Shown: in pieces, positions 35,501 to 43,805 of the stretch | Layout of the letters: the number at the start of each line of letters is the position of its first letter | Position numbering within the stretch: the stretch's first letter is position 1 | Source: Pseudomonas sp. LRP2-20 | GTDB lineage: Bacteria; Pseudomonadota; Gammaproteobacteria; Pseudomonadales; Pseudomonadaceae | Assembly (NCBI RefSeq): GCF_024349685.1 | Contig: NZ_AP025944.1 | Span: 5,597,001 to 5,661,000 of the forward strand | Direction of reading: 5' to 3' | DNA: 64,000 bases | The notes under the pieces: generated by a model | Seen by the model: the letters and a program-made list of their open reading frames with translations, nothing else | Databases searched by the model: none | Told to the model about the DNA's origin: nothing | Program-made: the position numbers and the translations under genes

Positions 35501-36231
35501 TCCCTTCCCTCGAAGAAGCTCAGCACCTGACGAATGCGCCGTTTGTCGCGCACATTCAGGCGCTGACGCCCACGGTACTGCAGGTAGAAGCGCAGGCGCT
35601 GGGTCGCCGACAGGTGATATTTGGCCACCTTGTCCAGGCATGCCAGGTCTTTGATCATGCGGTGGCGCCACATGAAGCCGCGCCAGAAGTCGCCGGTCGG
35701 GCAGTCGATGAAGAATAGCGTGCCCATGTCATCGACCAGCAGGTTGCGCCACTTCAGGTCGTTGTGAGCGAAACGGTGTTCATGCATCACCCGGGTGTGG
35801 CGCGCCAGCTGGCGGCTCAGCTTGTCGACCCAGGCGCGGTCGGCCAGGCGCGGGTCATTGCGCTCGGCCAAGGCCGAGAGGTCTTCGGTGCGTGGCAGTT
35901 CGCGGGTGATCATCGCGCCTCGGCCAAAGGCCAGGCCTTTGCGCTCAAGGCCCCAGGCCACCACTTCGGCAGTGGGAATTTCCCACTTGGCGAACTGCTT
36001 GAGGTTCTGCCATTCGGCCTTGATGCGTGGCCGGCCCAGGTAGCGGCGCATGTGCTTGCCGGCGCCGGTGTAGCGCTTGACGTAGTAGTTGACTCCGTCA
36101 CGCTCGATGCGGATGACCTCGCTGAGCGGGTCACGCGTGAGGCGTTCGCCCTTGAGGGCAAAGACCGCATCAAGGCTGCCGAAGTCCGACGCCAGATGTT
36201 CGTAGCCAGGCGCCAGTGTCCAACCCGCCAT
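35497..36231 (-). CDS. LPS core kinase (WapP-like)
   Basis: A 244-residue kinase of the WaaP/RIO-like superfamily, equivalent in place to P. aeruginosa PA5008 (wapP as I recall). The lysine strand reads NYYVKRYTGAGKHMRRYLG, the catalytic loop FAHNDLKWRNLL and the metal motif LFFIDCP, all intact. It should phosphorylate inner-core heptose in the cytosol. Its ATG overlaps the waaP stop (TGATG) and its own stop overlaps the next start, so the kinase genes are translated as a coupled series. Confidence 0.88.
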   Translation of the reverse strand: MAGWTLAPGYEHLASDFGSLDAVFALKGERLTRDPLSEVIRIERDGVNYYVKRYTGAGKHMRRYLGRPRIKAEWQNLKQFAKWEIPTAEVVAWGLERKGLAFGRGAMITRELPRTEDLSALAERNDPRLADRAWVDKLSRQLARHTRVMHEHRFAHNDLKWRNLLVDDMGTLFFIDCPTGDFWRGFMWRHRMIKDLACLDKVAKYHLSATQRLRFYLQYRGRQRLNVRDKRRIRQVLSFFEGRE

Positions 36232-37037
36232 CAGAGTGCATCCCCATAGCGTTGCTTGCGATCGTAGAGTTTCTGCGCCTTGCGTTCGAGCCAGGCGAGC
36301 AGCGCGGCCTCCTCGACCAGAACCTGGCGCAACGGGCGCTGGAAATAACCGCGCAGGAAGCGCAGCTTGTCGCGTTGGGTCAGGCCGATATCCAGCGCCG
36401 AGAAGTACAGCGCGGCCAGGTCCTTGTCGCGCCAGCGCCGGCTGATTTTCGCCCGGGTCTGCGCGCGATGCAGGTCAATCACCGACAGTTTGAAGTCTTC
36501 CGGCGTCACCGGCCGGTCAGTGTGCAGCAGGAAATGGCAAATGTAGCAGTCGCGGTGGTTGACCCCGGCGCGGTGCATACCGCCGGTCATCTTCGCCACT
36601 TCAGCGATCAGCGCGTGCTTCAGGCGTGGCTCGGGCGGATGCTTGACCCAGTCGATGCTGAAGTCTTCCAGGCTGATGGTCGGCGCCAGCTCTTCGGTGA
36701 TGATGAACGAGTGCTGGCTGGCCGGGTTGCTGCCACGCTCGCCATAGGCGACGGCGGTCATGGTCGGCACGCCCACTTCATGCAGGCGCTGGATGGCCTG
36801 CCATTCCTGGCCGGCACCGAGTACCGGCAGTTTGGCGGTGAGCAGGTTCTTGAAGATCTCGCCCCAGCCGATGCCGCGGTGGATCTTGACGAAAAAGCCT
36901 TCGCCGTCGACCTCGGTACGCAGCGTGCGGCGGCCTTCGAGCTCGCGATAGACCTCGCCTTGCAGCGCTTCCACGGCATCGAAGGCATCACGCCCGGCCC
37001 ACAGGCGCTTGAAGGGCTCGGCCAATATCAGCTTCAT
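36231..37037 (-). CDS. waaP: Lipopolysaccharide core heptose(I) kinase
   Basis: A 268-residue kinase transferring phosphate from ATP to the inner-core heptose I, needed for outer-membrane integrity in Pseudomonas. The lysine strand FFVKIHRGIG has Lys51, the catalytic loop NHRDCYICHFLLH has Asp163 (the residue number known to be essential in P. aeruginosa WaaP), and the metal motif is VIDLHRAQTR. It overlaps the waaG stop by four bases. Confidence 0.96.
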   Translation of the reverse strand: MKLILAEPFKRLWAGRDAFDAVEALQGEVYRELEGRRTLRTEVDGEGFFVKIHRGIGWGEIFKNLLTAKLPVLGAGQEWQAIQRLHEVGVPTMTAVAYGERGSNPASQHSFIITEELAPTISLEDFSIDWVKHPPEPRLKHALIAEVAKMTGGMHRAGVNHRDCYICHFLLHTDRPVTPEDFKLSVIDLHRAQTRAKISRRWRDKDLAALYFSALDIGLTQRDKLRFLRGYFQRPLRQVLVEEAALLAWLERKAQKLYDRKQRYGDAL

Positions 37038-38158
37038 GGGTTCTCCTGCCCCAGGATCACATCGGCAGCACGCTGCGGCATGCTGTACAGGTCGGCGCTG
37101 TCGGCAAAGGCCAGGCCATTGCGCGACCAGTCGGCGCGGGCCTGCGGGTCTTCGAGCATGCGCTGCAGGTAGCCATTGAGCTGTTCTTGTTCGAACGGCT
37201 CGTCCAGTACCAGGCCGCTGTCGGCCTCGGCGATGTAATGGGCATAACCACAGACCTTGGACACCAGCACCGGCAGGCCGGCTACCAATGCCTCGAGCAG
37301 CACCGTGCCAGTGTTCTCGTTGTAGGCCGGATGGATCAGCAGGTCGGCGCCCAGCAGGAACCGCGGGATGTCGCTGCGGCCCTTGAGGAACTGCACCTGC
37401 TCGCCCAGGCCCAGTGTGGCGCTCTGCAGCTGGAAGACCTTGGGGTCGTCCTGGCCGATGACCATCAATTTCGTGCGCTTGCGCAGCGCCGAAGGCAGTG
37501 CGGCCAGCGCCTTGAGGCTGCGGTCGACGCCCTTGGTCTTGAAGCCCGAACCGATCTGCACCAGCAGCAGGTCGTCATCGCCCAGGTTGAATTCCTTGCG
37601 GAACTCGGCGCGGATTTCGGCGGCATTGGCCGGCGCGCGGCGGTCCTGGGAGATGCCTGGCGGCAGCAGGTGGAAGCGTTCCACGGGGGTGCCGTAGTGC
37701 TTGATGAACAGCGGCTGCTGCACTTCGGAAATCATCAGTACTTCGGTGCGCGCGTCCTTGGCGAACACGGCCCGCTCGTACTCGGCGAAGTGCCGGTAAC
37801 GGCCCCAGCGGCGGTACAGGCCGCCACGCAGGGTCTGTGCCTTGTCTTCGAAGCAGCCGTCGGCGGCGTAGTACACGTCCAGCCCCGGCATCTTGTTGAA
37901 GCCGATCAGGCGGTCGACCGGGCGCTTGGCCAGGTCCGCTTCCATCCAGGCGCTGAGTTTCTCGTTGCGCCGGTGGTTGAAGATCGCCTTGACCGGCGCC
38001 ACCAGCACCTCGAAGCCCGGCGGAATGTCACCCTCCCAGATCAGCGTGTACACGCGGATCTGGTGGCCCCGCTTCTGGCACTCCAGGGCAATGCGCATGA
38101 AATCGCGCTGCAGCCCGCCGAAGGGGAAGTATTTGTAAAGCACGAAAGCCAGTTGCAT
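37034..38158 (-). CDS. waaG: LPS core glycosyltransferase I
   Basis: A 374-residue GT4-family glycosyltransferase adding the first hexose to heptose II of the LPS inner core at the cytosolic face of the membrane. It shows the GT-B N-terminal FVLYKYFPFGGLQRDFMRIA, the LLVQIGSGFKTKGVDRSLKA strand and the nucleotide-sugar-binding HPAYNENTGTVLLEALVAG. The ATG at 38158 is chosen over a TTG one codon earlier; it overlaps the waaC stop (TGATG). Confidence 0.96.
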   Translation of the reverse strand: MQLAFVLYKYFPFGGLQRDFMRIALECQKRGHQIRVYTLIWEGDIPPGFEVLVAPVKAIFNHRRNEKLSAWMEADLAKRPVDRLIGFNKMPGLDVYYAADGCFEDKAQTLRGGLYRRWGRYRHFAEYERAVFAKDARTEVLMISEVQQPLFIKHYGTPVERFHLLPPGISQDRRAPANAAEIRAEFRKEFNLGDDDLLLVQIGSGFKTKGVDRSLKALAALPSALRKRTKLMVIGQDDPKVFQLQSATLGLGEQVQFLKGRSDIPRFLLGADLLIHPAYNENTGTVLLEALVAGLPVLVSKVCGYAHYIAEADSGLVLDEPFEQEQLNGYLQRMLEDPQARADWSRNGLAFADSADLYSMPQRAADVILGQENP

Positions 38159-39216
38159 CAACGAACATCCTCAGCCAGCAGCAGCGCGCTCAGGCGGCTC
38201 GCTACATGCTCGGGATTCAGGCGAGTGAAGCACAGCGGCCACTCGCGTTTCAGATCGAACCGGCGCTGGTCGTCAGCGCTCGGTTTGTAGGTGCACTTCT
38301 TCTGCAGGCACGGTGCACATGGGAAATCGCTGGCCTGATGGACCTGCACGCGGCCGTAGGCACCGGTCAGGCCCGGGTTGGTCGGGCCGAACAGCGAAAT
38401 GGTCGGCACATCCAGCGCTGCAGCCAGGTGGCCGAGGCCGGTATCCACCGCCACACAGGCCTTGGCCGCCGCCAGCACACGGGCGACGCCGGCAAGGTTC
38501 AATTTGGGGAGCACCTGGCAGTTGTTCAAGCCCTGGGCGATGCGCTCGGCGCGAGCCTTCTCGGCCGGGTTGCCCCACGGCAGGCGTACCTGCAGCTTGC
38601 GCCGGCCCAGGCGCTCGGCCAGTTCGCGCCAGTAGGCTTCGGGCCAGTGCTTGGTCGCCCAGGTCGTGCCGTGCAGGAACACCACGTAAGGCGCAGCCGG
38701 CGGCAGTTGCAGGCGGTCGAGGTCGAGGCCGTAGTGGCCGATGCCTTCCGGCAGGTCGTAGGCCAGGGCCATGGCGAACAGCTGGCGCACACGTTCAACG
38801 GCGTGCTGGCCGACGGCAACCGACAGCGGCCGGTCATAGAAGCGGCTGGCCCAGCCTTCACGGGCCGAGTATCGGTCCAGGCCGGCGACCGGCGCCTTGA
38901 CATAGCGGGTCAGCCAGGCCGACTTGACCAGGCCCTGGGCATCGATCACCAGGTCATACTTGCGCTCGCGAACGCGCTGCTTGAACGCCTTCCACTCGCC
39001 ACTCTTGATGGTCTGCCAGATATTCTTGCGCCAGCGGCGGATCGCCACCGGGATGACCTGGTCGACCGCCGGGTGCCAGCTGGGGATCTCGGCGAAGCCT
39101 TCTTCCACCACCCAGTCGAAGCGGATGCCCGGGATGGCGTGGGCGGCGTCGGTAAGCGCCGGCAGGGTGTGGATCACGTCACCCAGCGACGAGGTCTTGA
39201 TGATCAGTACCCGCAC
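38158..39216 (-). CDS. waaC: LPS heptosyltransferase I
   Basis: A 352-residue GT9 glycosyltransferase transferring L-glycero-D-manno-heptose from its ADP form to Kdo. The N-terminal VLIIKTSSLGDVIHTLPAL and the donor-binding DTGLGHLAAALDVPTISLFG are typical. It starts with GTG at 39216, immediately after the waaF stop (TAA then GTG on the coding strand), and is followed without a gap by waaG. Confidence 0.96.
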   Translation of the reverse strand: MRVLIIKTSSLGDVIHTLPALTDAAHAIPGIRFDWVVEEGFAEIPSWHPAVDQVIPVAIRRWRKNIWQTIKSGEWKAFKQRVRERKYDLVIDAQGLVKSAWLTRYVKAPVAGLDRYSAREGWASRFYDRPLSVAVGQHAVERVRQLFAMALAYDLPEGIGHYGLDLDRLQLPPAAPYVVFLHGTTWATKHWPEAYWRELAERLGRRKLQVRLPWGNPAEKARAERIAQGLNNCQVLPKLNLAGVARVLAAAKACVAVDTGLGHLAAALDVPTISLFGPTNPGLTGAYGRVQVHQASDFPCAPCLQKKCTYKPSADDQRRFDLKREWPLCFTRLNPEHVASRLSALLLAEDVR

Positions 39217-40266
39217 TTAGTCGACCTCGGCCACGGTATCGATCAGGTTCGGACCACCCAGGCTGTGCAGGGCGGCGATGACTTTGCCGGGCTCGAGCAG
39301 GCGCAGGCAGTTGTAATGGCCGAAGCGGCAGGTGCGGTCGAAACACGGGCTGCACTCGATGCCGGTGCGCACCACTTCCACCTGTTCGGCCAGTGGCGGC
39401 GTGAAGCCTGGCGAGGTGGAGCCGTACACCGCGACCAGCGGGCGGTTCAGCGCGGCAGCCACGTGCATCAGGCCGGAATCGTTGGAGACCACGGCATCGG
39501 CGCAGGACATCAGGTCGATGGCCTCGGCCAGCGAGGTTTCGCCCGCCAGGTTGTACGACTCTTCACGCAAGCCCGGGATCAGGCGATCGCGGATCTGCTC
39601 GCCAACCGGGTGATCGTTCTTCGAGCCGAACAGCCACACCTGCCAGCCTTGGCGGATCATCGCATCGGCCACGGCGGCATAGTGCTCGCTCGGCCAGCGC
39701 TTGGCCTCGCCGAATTCGGCGCCTGGGCACAACGCCAGCACCGGGCGGTCCAGCGCCAGCCCAAACTTGGCCATTGCGGCTTCACGGCTGTGCGCTTCGA
39801 TCTGCAGGCTCGGCCGCGGATACGGCTGCGGCAGCTCGGCACCGGGCGCGTAGGCCAGGGCCATGAAGCGCTCGATCATCAGCGGGTAACGGGCTTTGTC
39901 CAGCTTGCGCACGTCGTTGAGCAGGCCGAAACGCATTTCGCCGCGCCAACCGGTGCGCTTGGGGATGCCGGCAAAGAACGGCACCAGCGCCGACTTCAGC
40001 GAGTTGGGCAGCAGAATGGCCTGGTCGTACTGACCGGCCAGGGACTTGCCGATGCGCCGCCGCGTGGCCAGCTCCAGCGCGCCGTGGCCGAGCGGGAAGC
40101 TCAAGGCCTGGCGCACTTCGGGCATGCGTTCGAGGATCGGCCGGCTCCACTCGGGCGCCAGCACGTCGATCACGCAGTCGGGGTGCTGCTGTTTCAGGCA
40201 CTGGAACAGGGTCTGCGCCATCACCATGTCGCCGACCCAGCTGGGGCCAATGATCAGTATTCTCAT
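39217..40266 (-). CDS. waaF: LPS heptosyltransferase II
   Basis: A 349-residue GT9 enzyme adding the second heptose of the LPS inner core. The N-terminus MRILIIGPSWVGDMVMAQ, the acceptor-side GWRGEMRFGLLND and the donor-binding SNDSGLMHVAAALNRP are all characteristic. The start at 40266 is preferred over an ATG 13 codons upstream. It is the first gene of the core operon. In P. aeruginosa ilvE lies between glnE and waaF; here only a REP pair does. Confidence 0.96.
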   Translation of the reverse strand: MRILIIGPSWVGDMVMAQTLFQCLKQQHPDCVIDVLAPEWSRPILERMPEVRQALSFPLGHGALELATRRRIGKSLAGQYDQAILLPNSLKSALVPFFAGIPKRTGWRGEMRFGLLNDVRKLDKARYPLMIERFMALAYAPGAELPQPYPRPSLQIEAHSREAAMAKFGLALDRPVLALCPGAEFGEAKRWPSEHYAAVADAMIRQGWQVWLFGSKNDHPVGEQIRDRLIPGLREESYNLAGETSLAEAIDLMSCADAVVSNDSGLMHVAAALNRPLVAVYGSTSPGFTPPLAEQVEVVRTGIECSPCFDRTCRFGHYNCLRLLEPGKVIAALHSLGGPNLIDTVAEVD

Positions 40267-40386
40267 GCTTAGTCCAGAAACGCTCAGGGAGGCTACAGGC
40301 TGCATACAGCCTGGCCTCCCCTCTTTATATTCAGGCTATGTGGCGGACAGTGTACCACTCAGGCATATCCGTCGCTGATTGCAGCC

Positions 40387-40475
40387 CCTGTGGGAGCGGG
40401 TTTACCCGCGAACACCGGCGAAGCCGGTGCCAAGCACCGCGCGGCCTTCTTCGCGGGTGAACCCGCTCCCACAGG
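40387..40475. repeat. REP pair 6 (mixed cores)
   Basis: Inverted REP units with a GGGTTTACCC core at the left and GGGTGAACCC at the right, plus a small CACCGGCGAAGCCGGTG hairpin between them. It sits between the waaF start and the glnE end, both on the minus strand. Confidence 0.9.
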
Positions 40476-40488
40476 GTTGGCGGGGCCT

Positions 40489-43422
40489 TCAGGTAAGGCC
40501 CAATTCACCCCAGATCCGCCGCACTTCGCGGCGCTCATCGGCAAACTGCGCCGCATCGATCACCCCGGCCTGCTTCTGCAGGGCCTGGCGGTGCGACGCC
40601 GAGCGGAACGCCTTGTACACTTCACGCAACAGCACCGCGTCACTGGCCGGCATCAATCCTGCCTGCTCCAGCTCTTCCAGAATGCGGATGTTATCGGTCC
40701 ATCGGAGTATGGCCGGGTGCTCGTGAGACCAGGCCAAAGCGGCGTATTGCACCATAAATTCGATATCGACGATACCGCCGGCATCCTGCTTGATATCGAA
40801 CGCCACACCGGCATCGAAGGCATTGGCTGCGGTACCGGCGGCCGTGGCCTTGGTGCCGAGGTTGTCGCGCATCTTGGCGCGCATCTCGCTCACTTCGCTG
40901 CGCAACTTGCCCAGGTCGCGGGCCTGGCCCAGGACCTTGGCCCGCACGCCCTCGAACGCCTTCGCCACCTGTTTGCAGCCCACCAGCACACGGGCGCGTA
41001 CCAGGGCCTGATGCTCCCAGGTCCAGGCCTCGCTCTGCTGGTAGCGTTCGAACGCCCCCAGCGAGCTGACCAGCAGCCCCGCCGCGCCGGACGGGCGCAG
41101 GCGCATGTCGACATCGTACAGCTGGCCGGAGTTGGTCTGGGTGGTCAGCAGGTGGATGATGCGCTGGCCCAGGCGGGTGAAGAACTGTGCACTGTCGATC
41201 GGCTTGGCGCCGTCGGTTTCCGCTTGCGGGTCGCCATCATGAATGAACACCAGGTCCAGGTCCGAACCATGGCCCAGCTCCAGACCACCGACCTTGCCAT
41301 AGCCGATGATGATGAAGCCCGGGTCGCACAGGCTGCCGTCGCTGCGCTTGGGCTGGCCATGGCGGGCCACGGTCTGGCGCCAGGCCAGGGCCAGCACCTG
41401 ATCGAGAATGGCTTCGGCCAGCCAGGTCAGGTAGTCGCTGACTTTCATCAACGGCAGGTTGCCGCTGATTTCCGACGCCGCCACACGCAGGCTGTGGGCC
41501 AGCTTGAAGTGGCGCAGCGCTTCCATCTGCTGTTCCAGGTCGTCCTCGGGGATGCGCGTCAGCCGCTCGCGCAATTCGGCGGCCAGCTCCGGCGCCAGCG
41601 GCGGGCTGAACAGGCGCCCTTCGTTGAGCAGCTCATCGAGCAGCAACGGGTAGCGGGCGATCTGCTCGGCGATCCACGGGCTGGCCGCGCACAGGGTCAG
41701 CAAACGCCGCAGGGCACCTGGGTTTTCGGTGAGCAGCACCAGATAGGCCGAACGCCGCGCCACGGCTTCGACCAGCGGTAGCACGCGCTCCAGCACCAGG
41801 TCCGGGTTGTCGTGCTCCACGGCCTGGGCCAGCAAGCGTGGAATAAAGGCGTCAAGGCGCTCGCGGCCAATGCGCTGCATCGAGCGCAGCTGCGGGCTGG
41901 CGCGCAGCCCGGCCAGGCGGCGCAGGGCTTCGGCCGGCTGCTTGAAGCCGGCCTCTTGCAGCTGGCGACCCGCTGCATCTTCATCCTGGGCCTGTTCCCA
42001 CAGCGGCGACCACTCGCCGCCCACCACCAGCTCGCCTTCGCCTTCGTCTTCATCCGGGTCGGCGATAACCTGGCGGAAGTGCCAGTCGACCCGACCGCGC
42101 CAGTACATCAGTTGATCGTGGAAGCTCTGCCAGTCGGCAAAGCCGAGGATATAGGCGACACGCTCACGGTCGAGCTCGCTGTCTGGCAGCATCTGCGTCT
42201 GGCGGTCGGCGATAGCCTGGATGGCGTGCTCGGTGTAACGCAGGAACTCATACCCTTCGCGCAACTCTGCCACCACTGCCGGCGGCAGGTAGCCCTGGCC
42301 TTCCAGGGTCGCCAGCACCTTGAGCAGCGGCCGCTGCTGCAGGCTCAGGTCACGCCCGCCGTGGATCAGCTGGAAAGCCTGGGCGATGAACTCGACCTCA
42401 CGGATACCCCCCGCACCCAGCTTGATGTTGTCGGCCATGCCCTTGCGCCGCACTTCCTGCTGGATCAGCTGCTTCATGGTGCGCAGCGCTTCGATCGCCG
42501 AGAAGTCCAGGTAGCGCCGGTATACGAACGGCCGCAGCATTTCCTGCAGTTGCGCGCCCGCCGCCTGGTCACCGGCCACTACCCGCGCCTTGATCATCGC
42601 GTAGCGTTCCCAGTCGCGGCCCTGGTCCTGGTAGTACTGCTCCAGCGCATTGAAGCTGAGCACCAGGGCGCCGGCCGAGCCGTAGGGGCGCAGGCGCATG
42701 TCGACGCGGAACACGAAGCCGTCGACGGTGACCGGGTCCAGCGCCTTGATCAGGCGCTGGCCCAGGCGGGTGAAGAACTCCTGGTTTTCCAGCGAGCGCT
42801 TGACCCCTTCGGTTTCGCCACCTTCGGGAAAGGCAAAGATCAGGTCGATGTCCGACGACAGGTTCAGTTCCACCGCGCCCAGCTTGCCCATGCCCAGCAC
42901 CACCATGTGCTGCGGCTGGCCGCTGCGGTTGCCGATCGGCGTGCCGAACTGCTGGCAGTGGCGCGGGTACAGCCACTGGTAGGCTTCATCGATGGCGGCA
43001 TCAGCGAGGTCGGACAGGTCGCGGCAGGTCTCGCCCAGCTCGGCCTGACGGGTGATGTCGCGCCAGATGATGCGCAGTTGCTGGCGGTTGCGCTCGCGGC
43101 GCAGGTTGCGCGCCAGCTCGTCCTCGCTCTGCGCGGCCTGGGCTGCGGCGGCGATTTGCCCGCGCAGCTCGCCCGGGGCGTAACGGCGGTCCAGTTCACC
43201 ACTGGCGATCAGGGCAAACAGCATGGCCGGCTCACGCTGGGCCAGGCCAAGCACGAAGTCACTGGCAGCGGCTACCTGATCGAACTGTTGCCGGTGCAGC
43301 GGGGTCCAGGTTTGCAGGTCGAGCTCAGCGCGGCCTGCCACGGCATCGTTGAGAAACTGCTGGTTGCGAACGACCAGCGGTTGCAGGGAAGCAGGCAGTT
43401 CGAGCGGCAAAGGTAGGCGCAT
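40489..43422 (-). CDS. glnE: Bifunctional glutamine synthetase adenylyltransferase/deadenylase
   Basis: A 977-residue enzyme that adenylylates glutamine synthetase when nitrogen is plentiful and reverses it by phosphorolysis when nitrogen is short, directed by PII. Two nucleotidyltransferase domains are visible. The N-terminal one has GMGKLGAVELNLSSDIDL (metal Asp191 and Asp193; deadenylation). The C-terminal one, near residue 705, has GYGKVGGLELGHGSDLDLVF (adenylylation). Linker helices lie between and after them. It is divergent from aceE. Confidence 0.97.
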   Translation of the reverse strand: MRLPLPLELPASLQPLVVRNQQFLNDAVAGRAELDLQTWTPLHRQQFDQVAAASDFVLGLAQREPAMLFALIASGELDRRYAPGELRGQIAAAAQAAQSEDELARNLRRERNRQQLRIIWRDITRQAELGETCRDLSDLADAAIDEAYQWLYPRHCQQFGTPIGNRSGQPQHMVVLGMGKLGAVELNLSSDIDLIFAFPEGGETEGVKRSLENQEFFTRLGQRLIKALDPVTVDGFVFRVDMRLRPYGSAGALVLSFNALEQYYQDQGRDWERYAMIKARVVAGDQAAGAQLQEMLRPFVYRRYLDFSAIEALRTMKQLIQQEVRRKGMADNIKLGAGGIREVEFIAQAFQLIHGGRDLSLQQRPLLKVLATLEGQGYLPPAVVAELREGYEFLRYTEHAIQAIADRQTQMLPDSELDRERVAYILGFADWQSFHDQLMYWRGRVDWHFRQVIADPDEDEGEGELVVGGEWSPLWEQAQDEDAAGRQLQEAGFKQPAEALRRLAGLRASPQLRSMQRIGRERLDAFIPRLLAQAVEHDNPDLVLERVLPLVEAVARRSAYLVLLTENPGALRRLLTLCAASPWIAEQIARYPLLLDELLNEGRLFSPPLAPELAAELRERLTRIPEDDLEQQMEALRHFKLAHSLRVAASEISGNLPLMKVSDYLTWLAEAILDQVLALAWRQTVARHGQPKRSDGSLCDPGFIIIGYGKVGGLELGHGSDLDLVFIHDGDPQAETDGAKPIDSAQFFTRLGQRIIHLLTTQTNSGQLYDVDMRLRPSGAAGLLVSSLGAFERYQQSEAWTWEHQALVRARVLVGCKQVAKAFEGVRAKVLGQARDLGKLRSEVSEMRAKMRDNLGTKATAAGTAANAFDAGVAFDIKQDAGGIVDIEFMVQYAALAWSHEHPAILRWTDNIRILEELEQAGLMPASDAVLLREVYKAFRSASHRQALQKQAGVIDAAQFADERREVRRIWGELGLT

Positions 43423-43629
43423 GGTCTATCCTTGATCGGCGTGAAATGGAGGGGAAAAAGCGGCCAAGAGGTAGCCGGACCACGGTTGGACTGTCATACA
43501 AAAGTTGGAAATAGCTGAAAAAAACGAATCATTGGCAAGAAACATCAAGATCCACCCGTTCGCTGCACACCGCCAACCAACATGAACGTTTTTCCTCACA
43601 AGCCAAGGTGCGACCAAACGTCGCATTTG

Positions 43630-43644
43630 TGTAGTTTTACTACT
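43630..43644. promoter_or_regulatory. Putative RccR site, short-spacer form, aceE upstream site 1
   Basis: TGTAGT-TTT-ACTACT: half-sites TGTAGT/ACTACA with one mismatch at the last base and a 3-bp spacer, 162-176 bases upstream of the aceE start. Its 15-base core GTGTAGTTTTACTAC recurs as reverse complement in site 2. Confidence 0.75.
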
Positions 43645-43681
43645 ACCCATGACGTGCAAAAGCATGAAATGCCGAAGCAAA

Positions 43682-43696
43682 TGTAGTAAAACTACA
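43682..43696. promoter_or_regulatory. Putative RccR site, short-spacer form, aceE upstream site 2
   Basis: TGTAGT-AAA-ACTACA, a perfect dyad with a 3-bp spacer, 110-124 bases upstream of the aceE start. Centre-to-centre distance to site 1 is 52 bp, close to five DNA turns, which favours cooperative binding on one face. It also fits the looser GntR/FadR pattern TnGTnnnACnA, so a PdhR-like regulator is an alternative. Confidence 0.75.
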
Positions 43697-43805
43697 CGGC
43701 GCCGGGAGACACCCCGGTAATCCAAGAATTCACGACGTCTGCCCATAAGGCCAGTCGCAAACTCAGGCCCCCGATTCTGGTGGCCTTTCCGCCCTGGAGC
43801 AAGCC

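Larger units (their letters stand above)
43423..43805. other. glnE/aceE divergent control region
   Basis: A 383-bp non-coding region. It contains the dyad TGCGAC-CAAAC-GTCGCA (43609-43625) and the two RccR-type sites listed separately, leaving a leader of about 110 bases before aceE. No ORF with a ribosome site was seen. Confidence 0.65.
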
